Position numbers and translations under genes: made by a program. The notes beneath the pieces are model-generated. The model was not told the origin of the DNA. It was given only the letters and a program-made list of their open reading frames with translations, and ran no database searches. From Planctomycetota bacterium (GTDB lineage Bacteria; Planctomycetota; J058), in the NCBI GenBank assembly GCA_023954375.1, contig JAMLIC010000061.1, forward strand, positions 1-51,084: DNA of 51,084 bases, in the 5' to 3' direction. Shown here in pieces: positions 24,205 through 31,990 of this stretch; position 1 is the stretch's first letter; each line of letters opens with the position of its first letter.

Positions 24205-25389
24205 ATGAGCTCGACGTTCGATCTGTACAACCCGACCGAGCAGCACGAGATGCTCCGCCGGATGGTCCGCGACTTCGTGCGGGGCGAGGTCGAGCCGCAG
24301 GCGCTCGAGCACGACCGGACCGAGGCCTTCAACCGCGAGCTCTTCCGGCGCGCGGGCGAGCTCGGCCTCCTGGGCATCACGGTCGCCGAGGAGCACGGCG
24401 GCGCCGGCATGGACGCGGTCGCCGCGGTCATCGCCCACGAGGAGCTCTCCGCCGCCGACCCGGGCTTCTGCCTGGCCTACCTCGCGCACGCCATGCTGTT
24501 CGTGAACAACTTCTACCGCAACAGCGACGACGAGCAGCGCGCGCGCATCCTGCCGAAGGTCGTCTCCGGCGAGTGGGTCGGCGGCATGTGCATGTCGGAG
24601 CCCCACGTCGGCACCGACGTCCTCGGCATGACGACGCGCGCCGTGCGCCACGGCGACGAGTACCGCCTCACCGGCCGCAAGATGTGGATCACGAACGGCA
24701 TGGTCGACGAGCAGACGCTCGGCGACGTGTTCCTGGTCTACGCCAAGACCGAGGGCGACCGGATCTCCTCGTTCATCGTGGAGAAGGGCGCGCCCGGCTT
24801 CGAGAAGGGGCAGAAGATCCGCGACAAGTGCGGCATGCGGGCGTCGACCACGGCGGAGCTCGTGTTCGAGGACTGCCGCGTCCCCGCGCGCAACCGCCTG
24901 GGCGAGGAGGGCGACTCGCTCATGCACATGATGCGCAACCTCGAGCTCGAGCGCGTGACGCTCGCGGCCATGTCGCTCGGGATCGGCATGCGCTGCGTGC
25001 AGGTCATGTGCCGCTACGCCAACGAGCGGCAGGCGTTCGGCAAGCCCCTGCGCGACTTCGGCCAGATCCAGCGCTACATCGCGCGCTCCTACGCCCAGTG
25101 GAAGGCCGCGCGCGCCTACGTCTACGACACCGCCCGCCGCATGGACCTCGGCCGGCCCGGCAACCGCGTCGACTCGGACGGCGCCAAGCTCGTGGCCACG
25201 ACCATGGGCAAGGAGGTCGCCGACAACGCCATGCAGGTGCTCGGCGGCTACGGCTACGTGGGCGAGTACGTGGTCGAGCGCCTGTGGCGCGACGCCAAGC
25301 TGCTGGAGATCGGCGGCGGCACGCTCGAGGCGCACGAGAAGAACATCACCAAGGACCTCGCCCGCGGCTGGGAGCAGCTCGTCTCGTGA
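24205..25389 (+). CDS. Acyl-CoA dehydrogenase, isovaleryl-CoA-dehydrogenase type
   Basis: 394 residues, full length. FAD-dependent alpha,beta-desaturation of an acyl-CoA. Characteristic blocks: GITVAEEHGGAGMD, CMSEPHVGTDVLGM (FAD/substrate binding), KMWITNG, RQAFGKPLRDFGQIQ and QVLGGYGY. The usual catalytic Glu of the C-terminal block (xxEGT) is Gly here (EIGGGTLEAHE), while a Glu is present in NLELERVTLAA. In isovaleryl-CoA dehydrogenases the catalytic base moved to this second site, so a branched-chain acyl-CoA (leucine catabolism) is the likely substrate. The ATG at 24205 follows GAGGACGG. Monocistronic by context. Confidence 0.9.
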   Translation: MSSTFDLYNPTEQHEMLRRMVRDFVRGEVEPQALEHDRTEAFNRELFRRAGELGLLGITVAEEHGGAGMDAVAAVIAHEELSAADPGFCLAYLAHAMLFVNNFYRNSDDEQRARILPKVVSGEWVGGMCMSEPHVGTDVLGMTTRAVRHGDEYRLTGRKMWITNGMVDEQTLGDVFLVYAKTEGDRISSFIVEKGAPGFEKGQKIRDKCGMRASTTAELVFEDCRVPARNRLGEEGDSLMHMMRNLELERVTLAAMSLGIGMRCVQVMCRYANERQAFGKPLRDFGQIQRYIARSYAQWKAARAYVYDTARRMDLGRPGNRVDSDGAKLVATTMGKEVADNAMQVLGGYGYVGEYVVERLWRDAKLLEIGGGTLEAHEKNITKDLARGWEQLVS

Positions 25390-25422
25390 GCCGCGGCCCG
25401 GGGGCGAGCTGAGGGGGCGGGC

Positions 25423-27168
25423 GTGGAAGCGGCGGGCGCCGACGCGGCCTGGCTGGTCGTCCACCACCCCGACGGGACGCGCCACCACCATCGCCTGACG
25501 CTGGCCCTGACGACGCTCGGGCGCAGCGAGCAGAACGTGGTCGAGGTCCTCGACCCGAAGCTCTCGCGCTTCCACTGCGAGGTGGAGCGCCGCGCGGGCG
25601 TGTGGCTGCTCCGCGACTGCAACAGCCGCAACGGGACGCTGCTCAACGGCGAGCCGGTCGTCAGCCCGCGGCCCCTGCGCCACCGCGACCGGGTGACGAT
25701 CGGCCGCACGACGATCGAGTTCCTCACCGCCCCGCCCGACGGGCTGCGCGACGACCCGGCCATGGCCATCCCCGCCCCGGCGCCGATCTTCGACGACGTC
25801 GAGGCGGCGCCCGACCCCGCCCCCGACCCCGAGGCCCGGCGCGAGGCGCCGACGTCGGTCGGGCGGCGCACGACGCTGAGCTTCGACCCGCGCCAGACGA
25901 TGAAGGTCGAGCAGGGGCCGCTCATCCCGAAGGGCGAGCCCTGGCGCGTCGTGGCCCGGGCGGCGATCGACGGCCTCACGGCCACGAGCCGGGCGGCCCT
26001 GATCGACCGGGCGGTCGTCGACGCCCGCGACCTCGTGCAGGCGCGCGGGGCCCTCCTCGCGCTCGCCGGCGAGCGCCCCGACGCGGGCCTGACCGTCTCG
26101 GCCGCGCTCGGCCTCGACGCCGAGGGGCGCGAGCGCTGCCTGGAGGCGGCGCGCCGGGTCGTCGTCACGCGCGAGCGGGCGATCGACGACCGGCGCATCC
26201 TGGCCGTCCCGGTGCGCGGGGCGCGCCGGCTCGAGGGCGCGCTCGTCCTGCACGACCTCCCGGCGCAGCCGGCCGCCGACGCGGCGGAGCTCGAGGCGCT
26301 CGAGGCGCTCGCCGCCGCGCTGGCGCGGACGCTGTCGACGAGCCTCCTCCTCGAGGAGGTGCGCCGCGGCGAGCGGGCCCAGCACGCCGAGCGGCTGGCC
26401 CACGACCTGCGGCGGGCGCTCCTGGCCGAGCCCGAGGCGTCGCTCGCCGCCGTCGCCCCCGGCCTCGACGTGGGCTTCGCCCGCGCCCCGGCGGCCGAGG
26501 CGGGGCGCGACCTGGCCGTGCGCGTCCTCGCCCCGCCGCGCGCCGGGCGCCAGGAGCTGTTCATCGCGCTCGCCGAGACGCCCGACCCCGACGCCCCGCC
26601 CCCCGCGCGCCTGCGGCGCCGGGGCGAGCGCGGCTTCGTCCCCCTGCTCGGGCAGGCCGAGCTGTGCGGCGCCCTGCGCGCGCTCGTGGCCGTGCTCCCG
26701 CGCACCGACGAGGTCCTCCTGCACCTCGACCGCACCCTGCGCCAGGGCGGCGCCCCGGGCCGCGCGGCGATCGCGCTCCTGCGCTACGACCCCACCACCG
26801 GCGCCTTGCGCCTCTCGGGCGCCGGCCACGCCCCGCTCGTGCTGCGCCGCGCGAGCGGCGCCGTGGAGACGGCCCTGCCCCTGACCCCGGCCCTGGGCGC
26901 CGGCCCCGAGCCGCGCCTCTCCGAGCGCGAGCTGCGCTGGGAGCCGGGCGACCTGCTCGTCGCGGTCACGGCCGCCGCCGCCCGCGCCACGCCGCGCCCG
27001 CCCGCCCCGCCGGTGGGCGAGCAGGGCCTTCGCCAGCTGGCCCTCTCCCTCGACCCCGCCGAGCCGGCCGCCCGCTCGGCCGAGCGCGTGGTCGACGCGC
27101 TCCTCCGCGCGCACGACGTGACCGACCTCCCCGACGCGGCGGCCCTCGTCCTGCGGAGGACGCCGTGA
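25423..27168 (+). CDS. FHA-GAF-SpoIIE-like protein, apparent pseudophosphatase
   Basis: 581 residues, GTG start with GAGGGGG upstream. The FHA domain (about 20-105) is textbook: LGR, LSRFHCEV and NSRNGT carry the phosphothreonine-binding Arg, Ser, His and Asn. A Pro/Ala/Asp linker follows, then a GAF-like domain (about 170-305). The C-terminal part (about 320-581) has the SpoIIE/RsbU-type PP2C pattern: LRYDPTTGALRLSGAGHAPLVL and WEPGDLLVAVTAAAARAT. In active members the latter reads like YTDGVTEA; here the metal-binding Asp is absent, and the earlier GGDFYD-type metal motif also cannot be found (region reads AEAGRDLAVRV). It is therefore probably catalytically dead. First gene of a coupled operon (GTGA overlap with the next). 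Confidence 0.85.
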   Translation: MEAAGADAAWLVVHHPDGTRHHHRLTLALTTLGRSEQNVVEVLDPKLSRFHCEVERRAGVWLLRDCNSRNGTLLNGEPVVSPRPLRHRDRVTIGRTTIEFLTAPPDGLRDDPAMAIPAPAPIFDDVEAAPDPAPDPEARREAPTSVGRRTTLSFDPRQTMKVEQGPLIPKGEPWRVVARAAIDGLTATSRAALIDRAVVDARDLVQARGALLALAGERPDAGLTVSAALGLDAEGRERCLEAARRVVVTRERAIDDRRILAVPVRGARRLEGALVLHDLPAQPAADAAELEALEALAAALARTLSTSLLLEEVRRGERAQHAERLAHDLRRALLAEPEASLAAVAPGLDVGFARAPAAEAGRDLAVRVLAPPRAGRQELFIALAETPDPDAPPPARLRRRGERGFVPLLGQAELCGALRALVAVLPRTDEVLLHLDRTLRQGGAPGRAAIALLRYDPTTGALRLSGAGHAPLVLRRASGAVETALPLTPALGAGPEPRLSERELRWEPGDLLVAVTAAAARATPRPPAPPVGEQGLRQLALSLDPAEPAARSAERVVDALLRAHDVTDLPDAAALVLRRTP

Positions 27169-28355
27169 GCGACGCGCCCACGCCGCCGCCGCCCGACCCC
27201 ACACGACCCGCGGCCGGAGCCGAGGCCGAGGCCGAGGCCGCAACCGACGCCGCTCCCGCTCCCGCTCCCGCTCCCGCTCCCGCTCCCGCTCCGGCTCCCG
27301 CTCCCGCTCCCGCTCCCGCTCCCGCTCCCGCTCCCGACTCCGACTCCGCATCGGCCTCGGATCCGGCATCGGCCGCGGATTCCGCCTCCGCCTCGGCCTC
27401 CGCCTCCGCCGCCCCCCTCGACCTCGCGAGCGTCGCCCTCGCCCCCGCCGCCGTCCGCGTCCGCGACCTCCACGCGCGCGCCGGCGGCCGCTCGGTGCTG
27501 CGCGGCGTCGACCTCGACGCGCCGGCGGGCGAGGTCACGGCCCTCCTCGGCCCGACGGGCGCCGGCAAGACGGCCCTCCTGCGCGTGCTCCTCGGCCTCG
27601 ACGCGCGCGCGCGCGGCGAGGTGTCCGTCCTCGGCCTCGACCCCGGGCGCGACCCGCTCGGCGCACGCCGCGCCACGGGCTACGTCCCCGAGCGGCCGGC
27701 GCTCTATGCGTCGATGACCGCGGTCACGCTGGGCCGCTTCGTGGCCGACCTCTACCCCACGTGGGACGTGCGCCGCTACGTCGACCACCTCGCCCGGCTC
27801 GGCGTCCCGCCGCGCACGAAGGTCGCCGACCTCCCGCGCGCCGAGGCGGCCCGGCTGGCGCTCGCGGTCGCGCTCGGCCACGGCCCGCGCCTCCTCGTCG
27901 TCGACGTCCCCCACGACCTCGACGCCCTCGGCCGCCACCAGCTCCTCCTCGGCGTCGAGGAGGCGGCCGCCGCCGACCGGGGCCTCTCGGTCCTCCTCGC
28001 CACGTCGCGCCCGCACGAGGCCGAGCGCCTGGCCCGCCACGGGGTCGTCCTCGCCGACGGCGAGGTGCGCCACGCGGGGCCGCTCGGCGCGCTCCCCGCG
28101 CGCCACCGCCGCCTCGAGGTCGCGTCCGCCACCGGCCCCGACGGCCCCCCGCTGCCCGAGGGCGCCCGCGCCCGCCGCTGGCGCCCTGGCACCGCCCGGC
28201 GGCCGGGCGAGCTCCTCGTCGAGGTCGCCGACGACGACGTCGCCCGCGGCCTCGCCGCGCTCCCCGGCGTGACCGCCGCGCTCCCGGCGACGCTCGAGGA
28301 CGTCTACCTGGCGCTCGTCGCCGCGCCGGTCGCGGCGCCCGCGACCAACGCGTAA
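27165..28355 (+). CDS. YtrB-like ABC ATPase with degenerate catalytic motifs
   Basis: 396 residues. GTG start overlaps the previous stop (GTGA). Residues about 30-57 are 14 Ala-Pro dipeptides encoded by a hexanucleotide repeat; the linker continues to about 95. The nucleotide-binding domain has an intact Walker A (GPTGAGKT, about 129) and a family-typical GYVPERPALYASMT with LYPTWDVRRYVDHL. The ABC signature LSxG(Q) is LPRAE, Walker B reads LLVVDVPHDLD with Val in place of the catalytic Glu, and the switch His is missing (LLATSRPHEAE). ATP binding may survive but hydrolysis should be weak or absent. It would pair with the two permease-like products downstream. Confidence 0.85.
   Translation: MSDAPTPPPPDPTRPAAGAEAEAEAATDAAPAPAPAPAPAPAPAPAPAPAPAPAPAPDSDSASASDPASAADSASASASASAAPLDLASVALAPAAVRVRDLHARAGGRSVLRGVDLDAPAGEVTALLGPTGAGKTALLRVLLGLDARARGEVSVLGLDPGRDPLGARRATGYVPERPALYASMTAVTLGRFVADLYPTWDVRRYVDHLARLGVPPRTKVADLPRAEAARLALAVALGHGPRLLVVDVPHDLDALGRHQLLLGVEEAAAADRGLSVLLATSRPHEAERLARHGVVLADGEVRHAGPLGALPARHRRLEVASATGPDGPPLPEGARARRWRPGTARRPGELLVEVADDDVARGLAALPGVTAALPATLEDVYLALVAAPVAAPATNA
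27252..27335. repeat. (GCTCCC)14 hexanucleotide tandem repeat
   Basis: Fourteen in-frame hexamers (the seventh is GCTCCG) encode 28 residues of Ala-Pro in the ABC ATPase linker. Copy-number change keeps the frame, so it would vary linker length rather than switch the gene off. Confidence 0.95.
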
Positions 28356-28358
28356 GCT
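28353..28358 (+). promoter_or_regulatory. -10-like TAAGCT overlapping a stop codon
   Basis: The TAA stop of the ABC ATPase gene forms the first half of TAAGCT. This is followed by CGACGCCCC and the GTG at 28368, the same module as at mnmG. It may be an internal near-leaderless promoter. No Shine-Dalgarno sequence precedes the GTG. Confidence 0.45.
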
Positions 28359-28367
28359 CGACGCCCC

Positions 28368-30134
28368 GTGCTGGCGATCCTCCGCAAGGACCTGAGCGAG
28401 CAGAGCCACCTCCTGGCGCCGGCCTGCCTCCTGGCGCTCGTCGGGCTCGTCGTGTTCACCTCGCGCGGCCCGATCCAGGCCGACCCCATGCTGGCGGCGT
28501 TCGACGCCTTCGTCCTCCTCTGCGCGGCGCCGCTGGCGCTGCTCCTCGTGCGGCAGCTCGTCGTCGTCGAGTACGTCCGCCGCGGCTTCGACGCGCTCGA
28601 GCCCCTGCCCGTCTCCCAGGCCGGCGTCCTCGGCGCCAAGGCGCTCGTGGGCCTGGCGCTCCTCGCGGGCGTCGTGCTCGCGGGGGCCACGATGACCGCC
28701 TCGGCCCTGCGGCTCGTCACCGAGCAGCCGCCGCCCCCCGCCGCCCTCGCCGCGCGCGCGATGGCCTTCCTCCTCGCCGTCCACGGCGCGGCCTTCCTCG
28801 CCGCCACGACCGGACGCCACCGCCACGCGGTCGCCCTCGCGGCCGCCGCCGCGCTCGGCGGCGCGGCGCGGACGGGCCTCGTCGACCTCGAGCGCCTGGG
28901 CCCCGTGGCCCTCGCGCGGGGCGGCTTCTGGTCCGTCGACGGCCCGTTCGACCCGCCGGCGCTCGAGGCCGCCGGGCTGGGGCTCGGCGCCCTGGCGCTG
29001 GCCTTCGTCCTCGGCTGCGCCCGCCGCGGCCGCCTGGCGCGGGCCTGGTCGGGGCCCTGGCGCGCCGGCGACGCCGCGAGGGCGCTGGCGCTCGCCCTGG
29101 CCGCCGGCGCGGTGTGGGCCGACGAGCGCTGGGCGCAGCGCCCGCCCGTGCGCCTCGAGGGGGCGGTCGAGGCGGTCGGCGCCGTGAGCGTGCGCGTCCC
29201 CGCCCCCGACCAGGCCGCGCGCGCCGCCGAGGTGGCGGCGCTGGCGGCGACCCTCCTCGACGACCTCGCCCGGCGCAGCGGCGTCGCCGCCCCGCCGGTG
29301 GCCGTCGAGGTGGGCGCCGGCCTGCCGCCCACGACCACCGAGCGCCTCGACCCGGGCGCCGCGCGCGGCCTCCTCCTGCGCGCCGCCTTCACCGACCCGG
29401 CCTGGGACGCGGGCGCCTTCGCCGCGGCCCTCCTCGAGGAGGCGACGGACGCGCTCCCCCTCGCCGCGCCCGGGCTCGCGCGCGACGGCTACCCGACCTG
29501 GCGGGCGCAGCGCGCCGCGCCGGCGCTGGCGCCCGCGGCGCGGCTCGAGGCGGCCTGGGCGCTCGAGGCGCTCGGCGGCGCGCCCCCCCTCGGCGCCTGG
29601 TCCAGCGTCGCCGAGCGCGTGGGGCCGCGCGCCGCGCGCGCCCTCTCCGCGTGGGTCCTCGAGCGCCTGGAGGCGTCCCGCGGCGAGGAGGCCGTCGACG
29701 CCCTGGTCGCCGCGGCCCTGCGCGGCCGCGCGCCGCCTCGAGCGCCGCTCGACGCGGCGTTCGAGGCGGCGCTCGGCGCCGCGGCCGCGGCGCTGACCGC
29801 GACCCTCGCCGCCGAGCTCGCCCGCCTGCCGCGGCCGGCGGCGATCGTCGTCGAGGCCGAGCCCGACGGCGCCCTGCGCTTCTCGGCCGCCCCCGGCCGC
29901 GAGCGCGAGGCGGGGCTCCCCTGCGCGCTCCTGCACGGCCTCGACGGTCCGCGCGAGCCGCTGCGCCGCGACGAGGCGCTCGTCGGCGGCCCGCCGGGGC
30001 GGACGCTCGCGCGCTACCCCGCCGGCGCCGTCGTGCGCTGCGGCCTGGCCGTCCCGGCGCCCGTCGTCGGCGGCGAGCTCGTGGTCGCCTGGCGCCGCCT
30101 CGTCGTGGGCGAGGCGGGGGGGGGCGGCCCGTGA
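28368..30134 (+). CDS. ABC-2-type permease-like membrane protein with extracytoplasmic domain
   Basis: 588 residues. The start MLAILRKDLSEQSHLLAP is typical of ABC-2 permeases (cytoplasmic amphipathic segment). About six hydrophobic segments lie within residues 15-265 (for example VVFTSRG, LLCAAPLALLLV, ALVGLALLAGVVLAGAT). The C-terminal 300 residues are soluble, Ala/Arg/Glu-rich, and resemble an eroded peptidase-type domain (FAAALLEEATDAL, LARDGYPTWRAQR) without a recognisable HExxH. GTG start, no Shine-Dalgarno sequence; it overlaps the next gene (GTGA). Likely a partner of the preceding ATPase. The family call rests on topology and operon context. Confidence 0.7.
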   Translation: MLAILRKDLSEQSHLLAPACLLALVGLVVFTSRGPIQADPMLAAFDAFVLLCAAPLALLLVRQLVVVEYVRRGFDALEPLPVSQAGVLGAKALVGLALLAGVVLAGATMTASALRLVTEQPPPPAALAARAMAFLLAVHGAAFLAATTGRHRHAVALAAAAALGGAARTGLVDLERLGPVALARGGFWSVDGPFDPPALEAAGLGLGALALAFVLGCARRGRLARAWSGPWRAGDAARALALALAAGAVWADERWAQRPPVRLEGAVEAVGAVSVRVPAPDQAARAAEVAALAATLLDDLARRSGVAAPPVAVEVGAGLPPTTTERLDPGAARGLLLRAAFTDPAWDAGAFAAALLEEATDALPLAAPGLARDGYPTWRAQRAAPALAPAARLEAAWALEALGGAPPLGAWSSVAERVGPRAARALSAWVLERLEASRGEEAVDALVAAALRGRAPPRAPLDAAFEAALGAAAAALTATLAAELARLPRPAAIVVEAEPDGALRFSAAPGREREAGLPCALLHGLDGPREPLRRDEALVGGPPGRTLARYPAGAVVRCGLAVPAPVVGGELVVAWRRLVVGEAGGGGP

Positions 30135-31990
30135 GCTGGTTCGTGCGCGCCGCCACGCAGGAGGTCCGGGCCCGCGCCCCGGTGGCCCTGGGCGCCGCCG
30201 CCCTGGGCCTCGGCGCCGGGCTCCTCTCGTGGGGCGCCCCGGCGCTCGACCCGTCGCAGGGCGCGCTGCCGCTCCTCGAGCGCTGGCGCGCCGCGCCGGC
30301 CGCGCTCGCCCTGGTGCTCCTGCTCGGCCTCGCCCTCCGGGCCGCGCGCGGGCTCGTCGGCGGCGAGGTCGGCGAGGGGAGCGACCAGGACGACGACCCG
30401 CTCGCGGCGCTGCCGGTGCGCCCGGCCGCCGCCCTCGCCGTGCGCCTCGCCGCCTGCGCGGTCGTCCTGGCCCTCGCCCCGCTCGCGCGCCACCTGGTCG
30501 GCCTGGCGCACGGCCTCGTCGCCGGCCCCGCGCTCGAGCCCGGCCGCTGGCCGCCGCTGGCCCTCCTCGACCTCGCGCAGGTGGCCGCCGCGCTCGGGGC
30601 GGCCGCCCTCGCGCGCCCGCTCGGCGTGGTCGCCTGGCCGGCCCTGGGCGCCGGGGCCCTGGCGCTCACGCTCGCCGGCCGCGACGGGCTCGTCGCCCCC
30701 GCGCTCGACCCGCTGCGCCTCGCCGCCGCGCGCCCCGACCTGCCCGCGCTGCTCGTCGCCGGCGGCTGGGTCGCGGCGGCCGGCCTGGCCGTGGCGCTGG
30801 CCGCCGCGCTCGCCCGCACCCTCCAGGACGCCGGGCTCGGCCGGGTCCTCGCCGCCGCCGGCGCCTACCCGGCCAACGCCCGGCTGGCGGCGCTCGCGGG
30901 GGCGCTCCTGGTCGTCGCGGCGCCGCTGTGCGCCGAGCCGGTCGCGCCGGCGCGGGACGACGCCCTCGCCGACGACCTCGTCTCGGCGCGCACGCGGCGC
31001 TACCGCTTCGTCTACCCGGCGGCGCTCGCCGGGCCGGCGCGGGCGCTCGTCGCGCAGGCCGACGCCCTGCACGACGCGGTCGCCCTCGCGCTGGGCGTCC
31101 CGCCCGCGGAGGTCGACGCGCCGCTCGAGCTCACCCTCGCGCCGCCGGGCGAGGGCGGTCACGAGGCCTGCCGCGGCGTGGCGCTCGACCCGCACGCCGC
31201 GCCTGCCCTCGCCCACGCCACGGCGCACGCGCTGCTCGCGCGCGCCCTCGGCCCGCTCGACGCCGAGGCGGCCTGGACCCTCGAGGAGGGCCTCTGCGAG
31301 CGCGCCGCCTGGCAGGCCACCGGCGGCGACCCGTTCGCGCCGCGCTTCGTCGCCGCCGTGCTCCACGTGCGCCGGCCGTTCGAGGCCGAGGAGGCGCGCT
31401 CGCGCCGCGCCCTCGAGCGCGCGCGCGGGCCGGAGGCCGCCGCGCCGCTCGGCGAGGCGCTCGTCGAGGCCCTGCGGCGCCTCGCCGGCGACGACGCGCC
31501 GCTGCGGCTCCTCGGCGCCGTCGGCCGCCCGTCGCGCGAGCCCGCGCGGGCGCGCTGGGCGGCGGGGCTGGCCGCGCTCGGCCTCGACGCCGGGGCGCTC
31601 CACCACGAGGCCCTCGTCGTGATCGAGGACACGGCCCCGGCCGACCCGCGCGCCGACGTCGACCTGCCGCGCCTCGTCGCGGCGCCGGAGCTCGTCTTCG
31701 ACAGCCTCGACCTCAAGCTCGTCGCGATCCCCGACGTGCCGCTGCCGCCGGGCTGGGACGTCGTGTGCCGCGTCGTCCTCGACCCCGACGACCCCGGCGC
31801 CCAGGTGCTGCCGGCCGTGCGGCTCGGCCGCGACCCGAGCGGCTGCTGGGCCTTCAGCCGCCGCCACGGCCAGCTCTCGCTGCGCCTGGGCCCCCCGGCC
31901 CGCGTGCAGCTCGGCCTGCGCCCCTCGGGCCCGGGCCCCTTCCGCGGGACGATCTGGGAGGACTGGGCCCAGCTCCCGACGGTGCCGTGA
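30131..31990 (+). CDS. Permease-like membrane protein with degenerate gluzincin domain
   Basis: 619 residues. GTG start overlaps the previous stop. Around seven hydrophobic segments span residues 15-280 (the last is LAALAGALLVVAAPLCA). The extracytoplasmic part has LAHATAHALLARAL (about 360-373) and then WTLEEGLCERAA, which match the HExxH...E arrangement of M1/peptidase-MA gluzincins, with about 19 residues between. The catalytic Glu is Ala (HATAH), so zinc could bind but peptidase activity should be lost. The C-terminal 120 residues look beta-rich (WDVVCRVVLDPDDPGAQVL). ABC-2 permeases fused to M1-like domains are known; this one and its neighbour appear to be catalytically dead relatives. 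Confidence 0.72.
   Translation: MSWFVRAATQEVRARAPVALGAAALGLGAGLLSWGAPALDPSQGALPLLERWRAAPAALALVLLLGLALRAARGLVGGEVGEGSDQDDDPLAALPVRPAAALAVRLAACAVVLALAPLARHLVGLAHGLVAGPALEPGRWPPLALLDLAQVAAALGAAALARPLGVVAWPALGAGALALTLAGRDGLVAPALDPLRLAAARPDLPALLVAGGWVAAAGLAVALAAALARTLQDAGLGRVLAAAGAYPANARLAALAGALLVVAAPLCAEPVAPARDDALADDLVSARTRRYRFVYPAALAGPARALVAQADALHDAVALALGVPPAEVDAPLELTLAPPGEGGHEACRGVALDPHAAPALAHATAHALLARALGPLDAEAAWTLEEGLCERAAWQATGGDPFAPRFVAAVLHVRRPFEAEEARSRRALERARGPEAAAPLGEALVEALRRLAGDDAPLRLLGAVGRPSREPARARWAAGLAALGLDAGALHHEALVVIEDTAPADPRADVDLPRLVAAPELVFDSLDLKLVAIPDVPLPPGWDVVCRVVLDPDDPGAQVLPAVRLGRDPSGCWAFSRRHGQLSLRLGPPARVQLGLRPSGPGPFRGTIWEDWAQLPTVP

Noticed and set aside
27252..27335. Phase-variable on/off switch from the GCTCCC repeat
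   Set aside because: The unit is six bases, so copy changes cannot shift the frame; only linker length can change.
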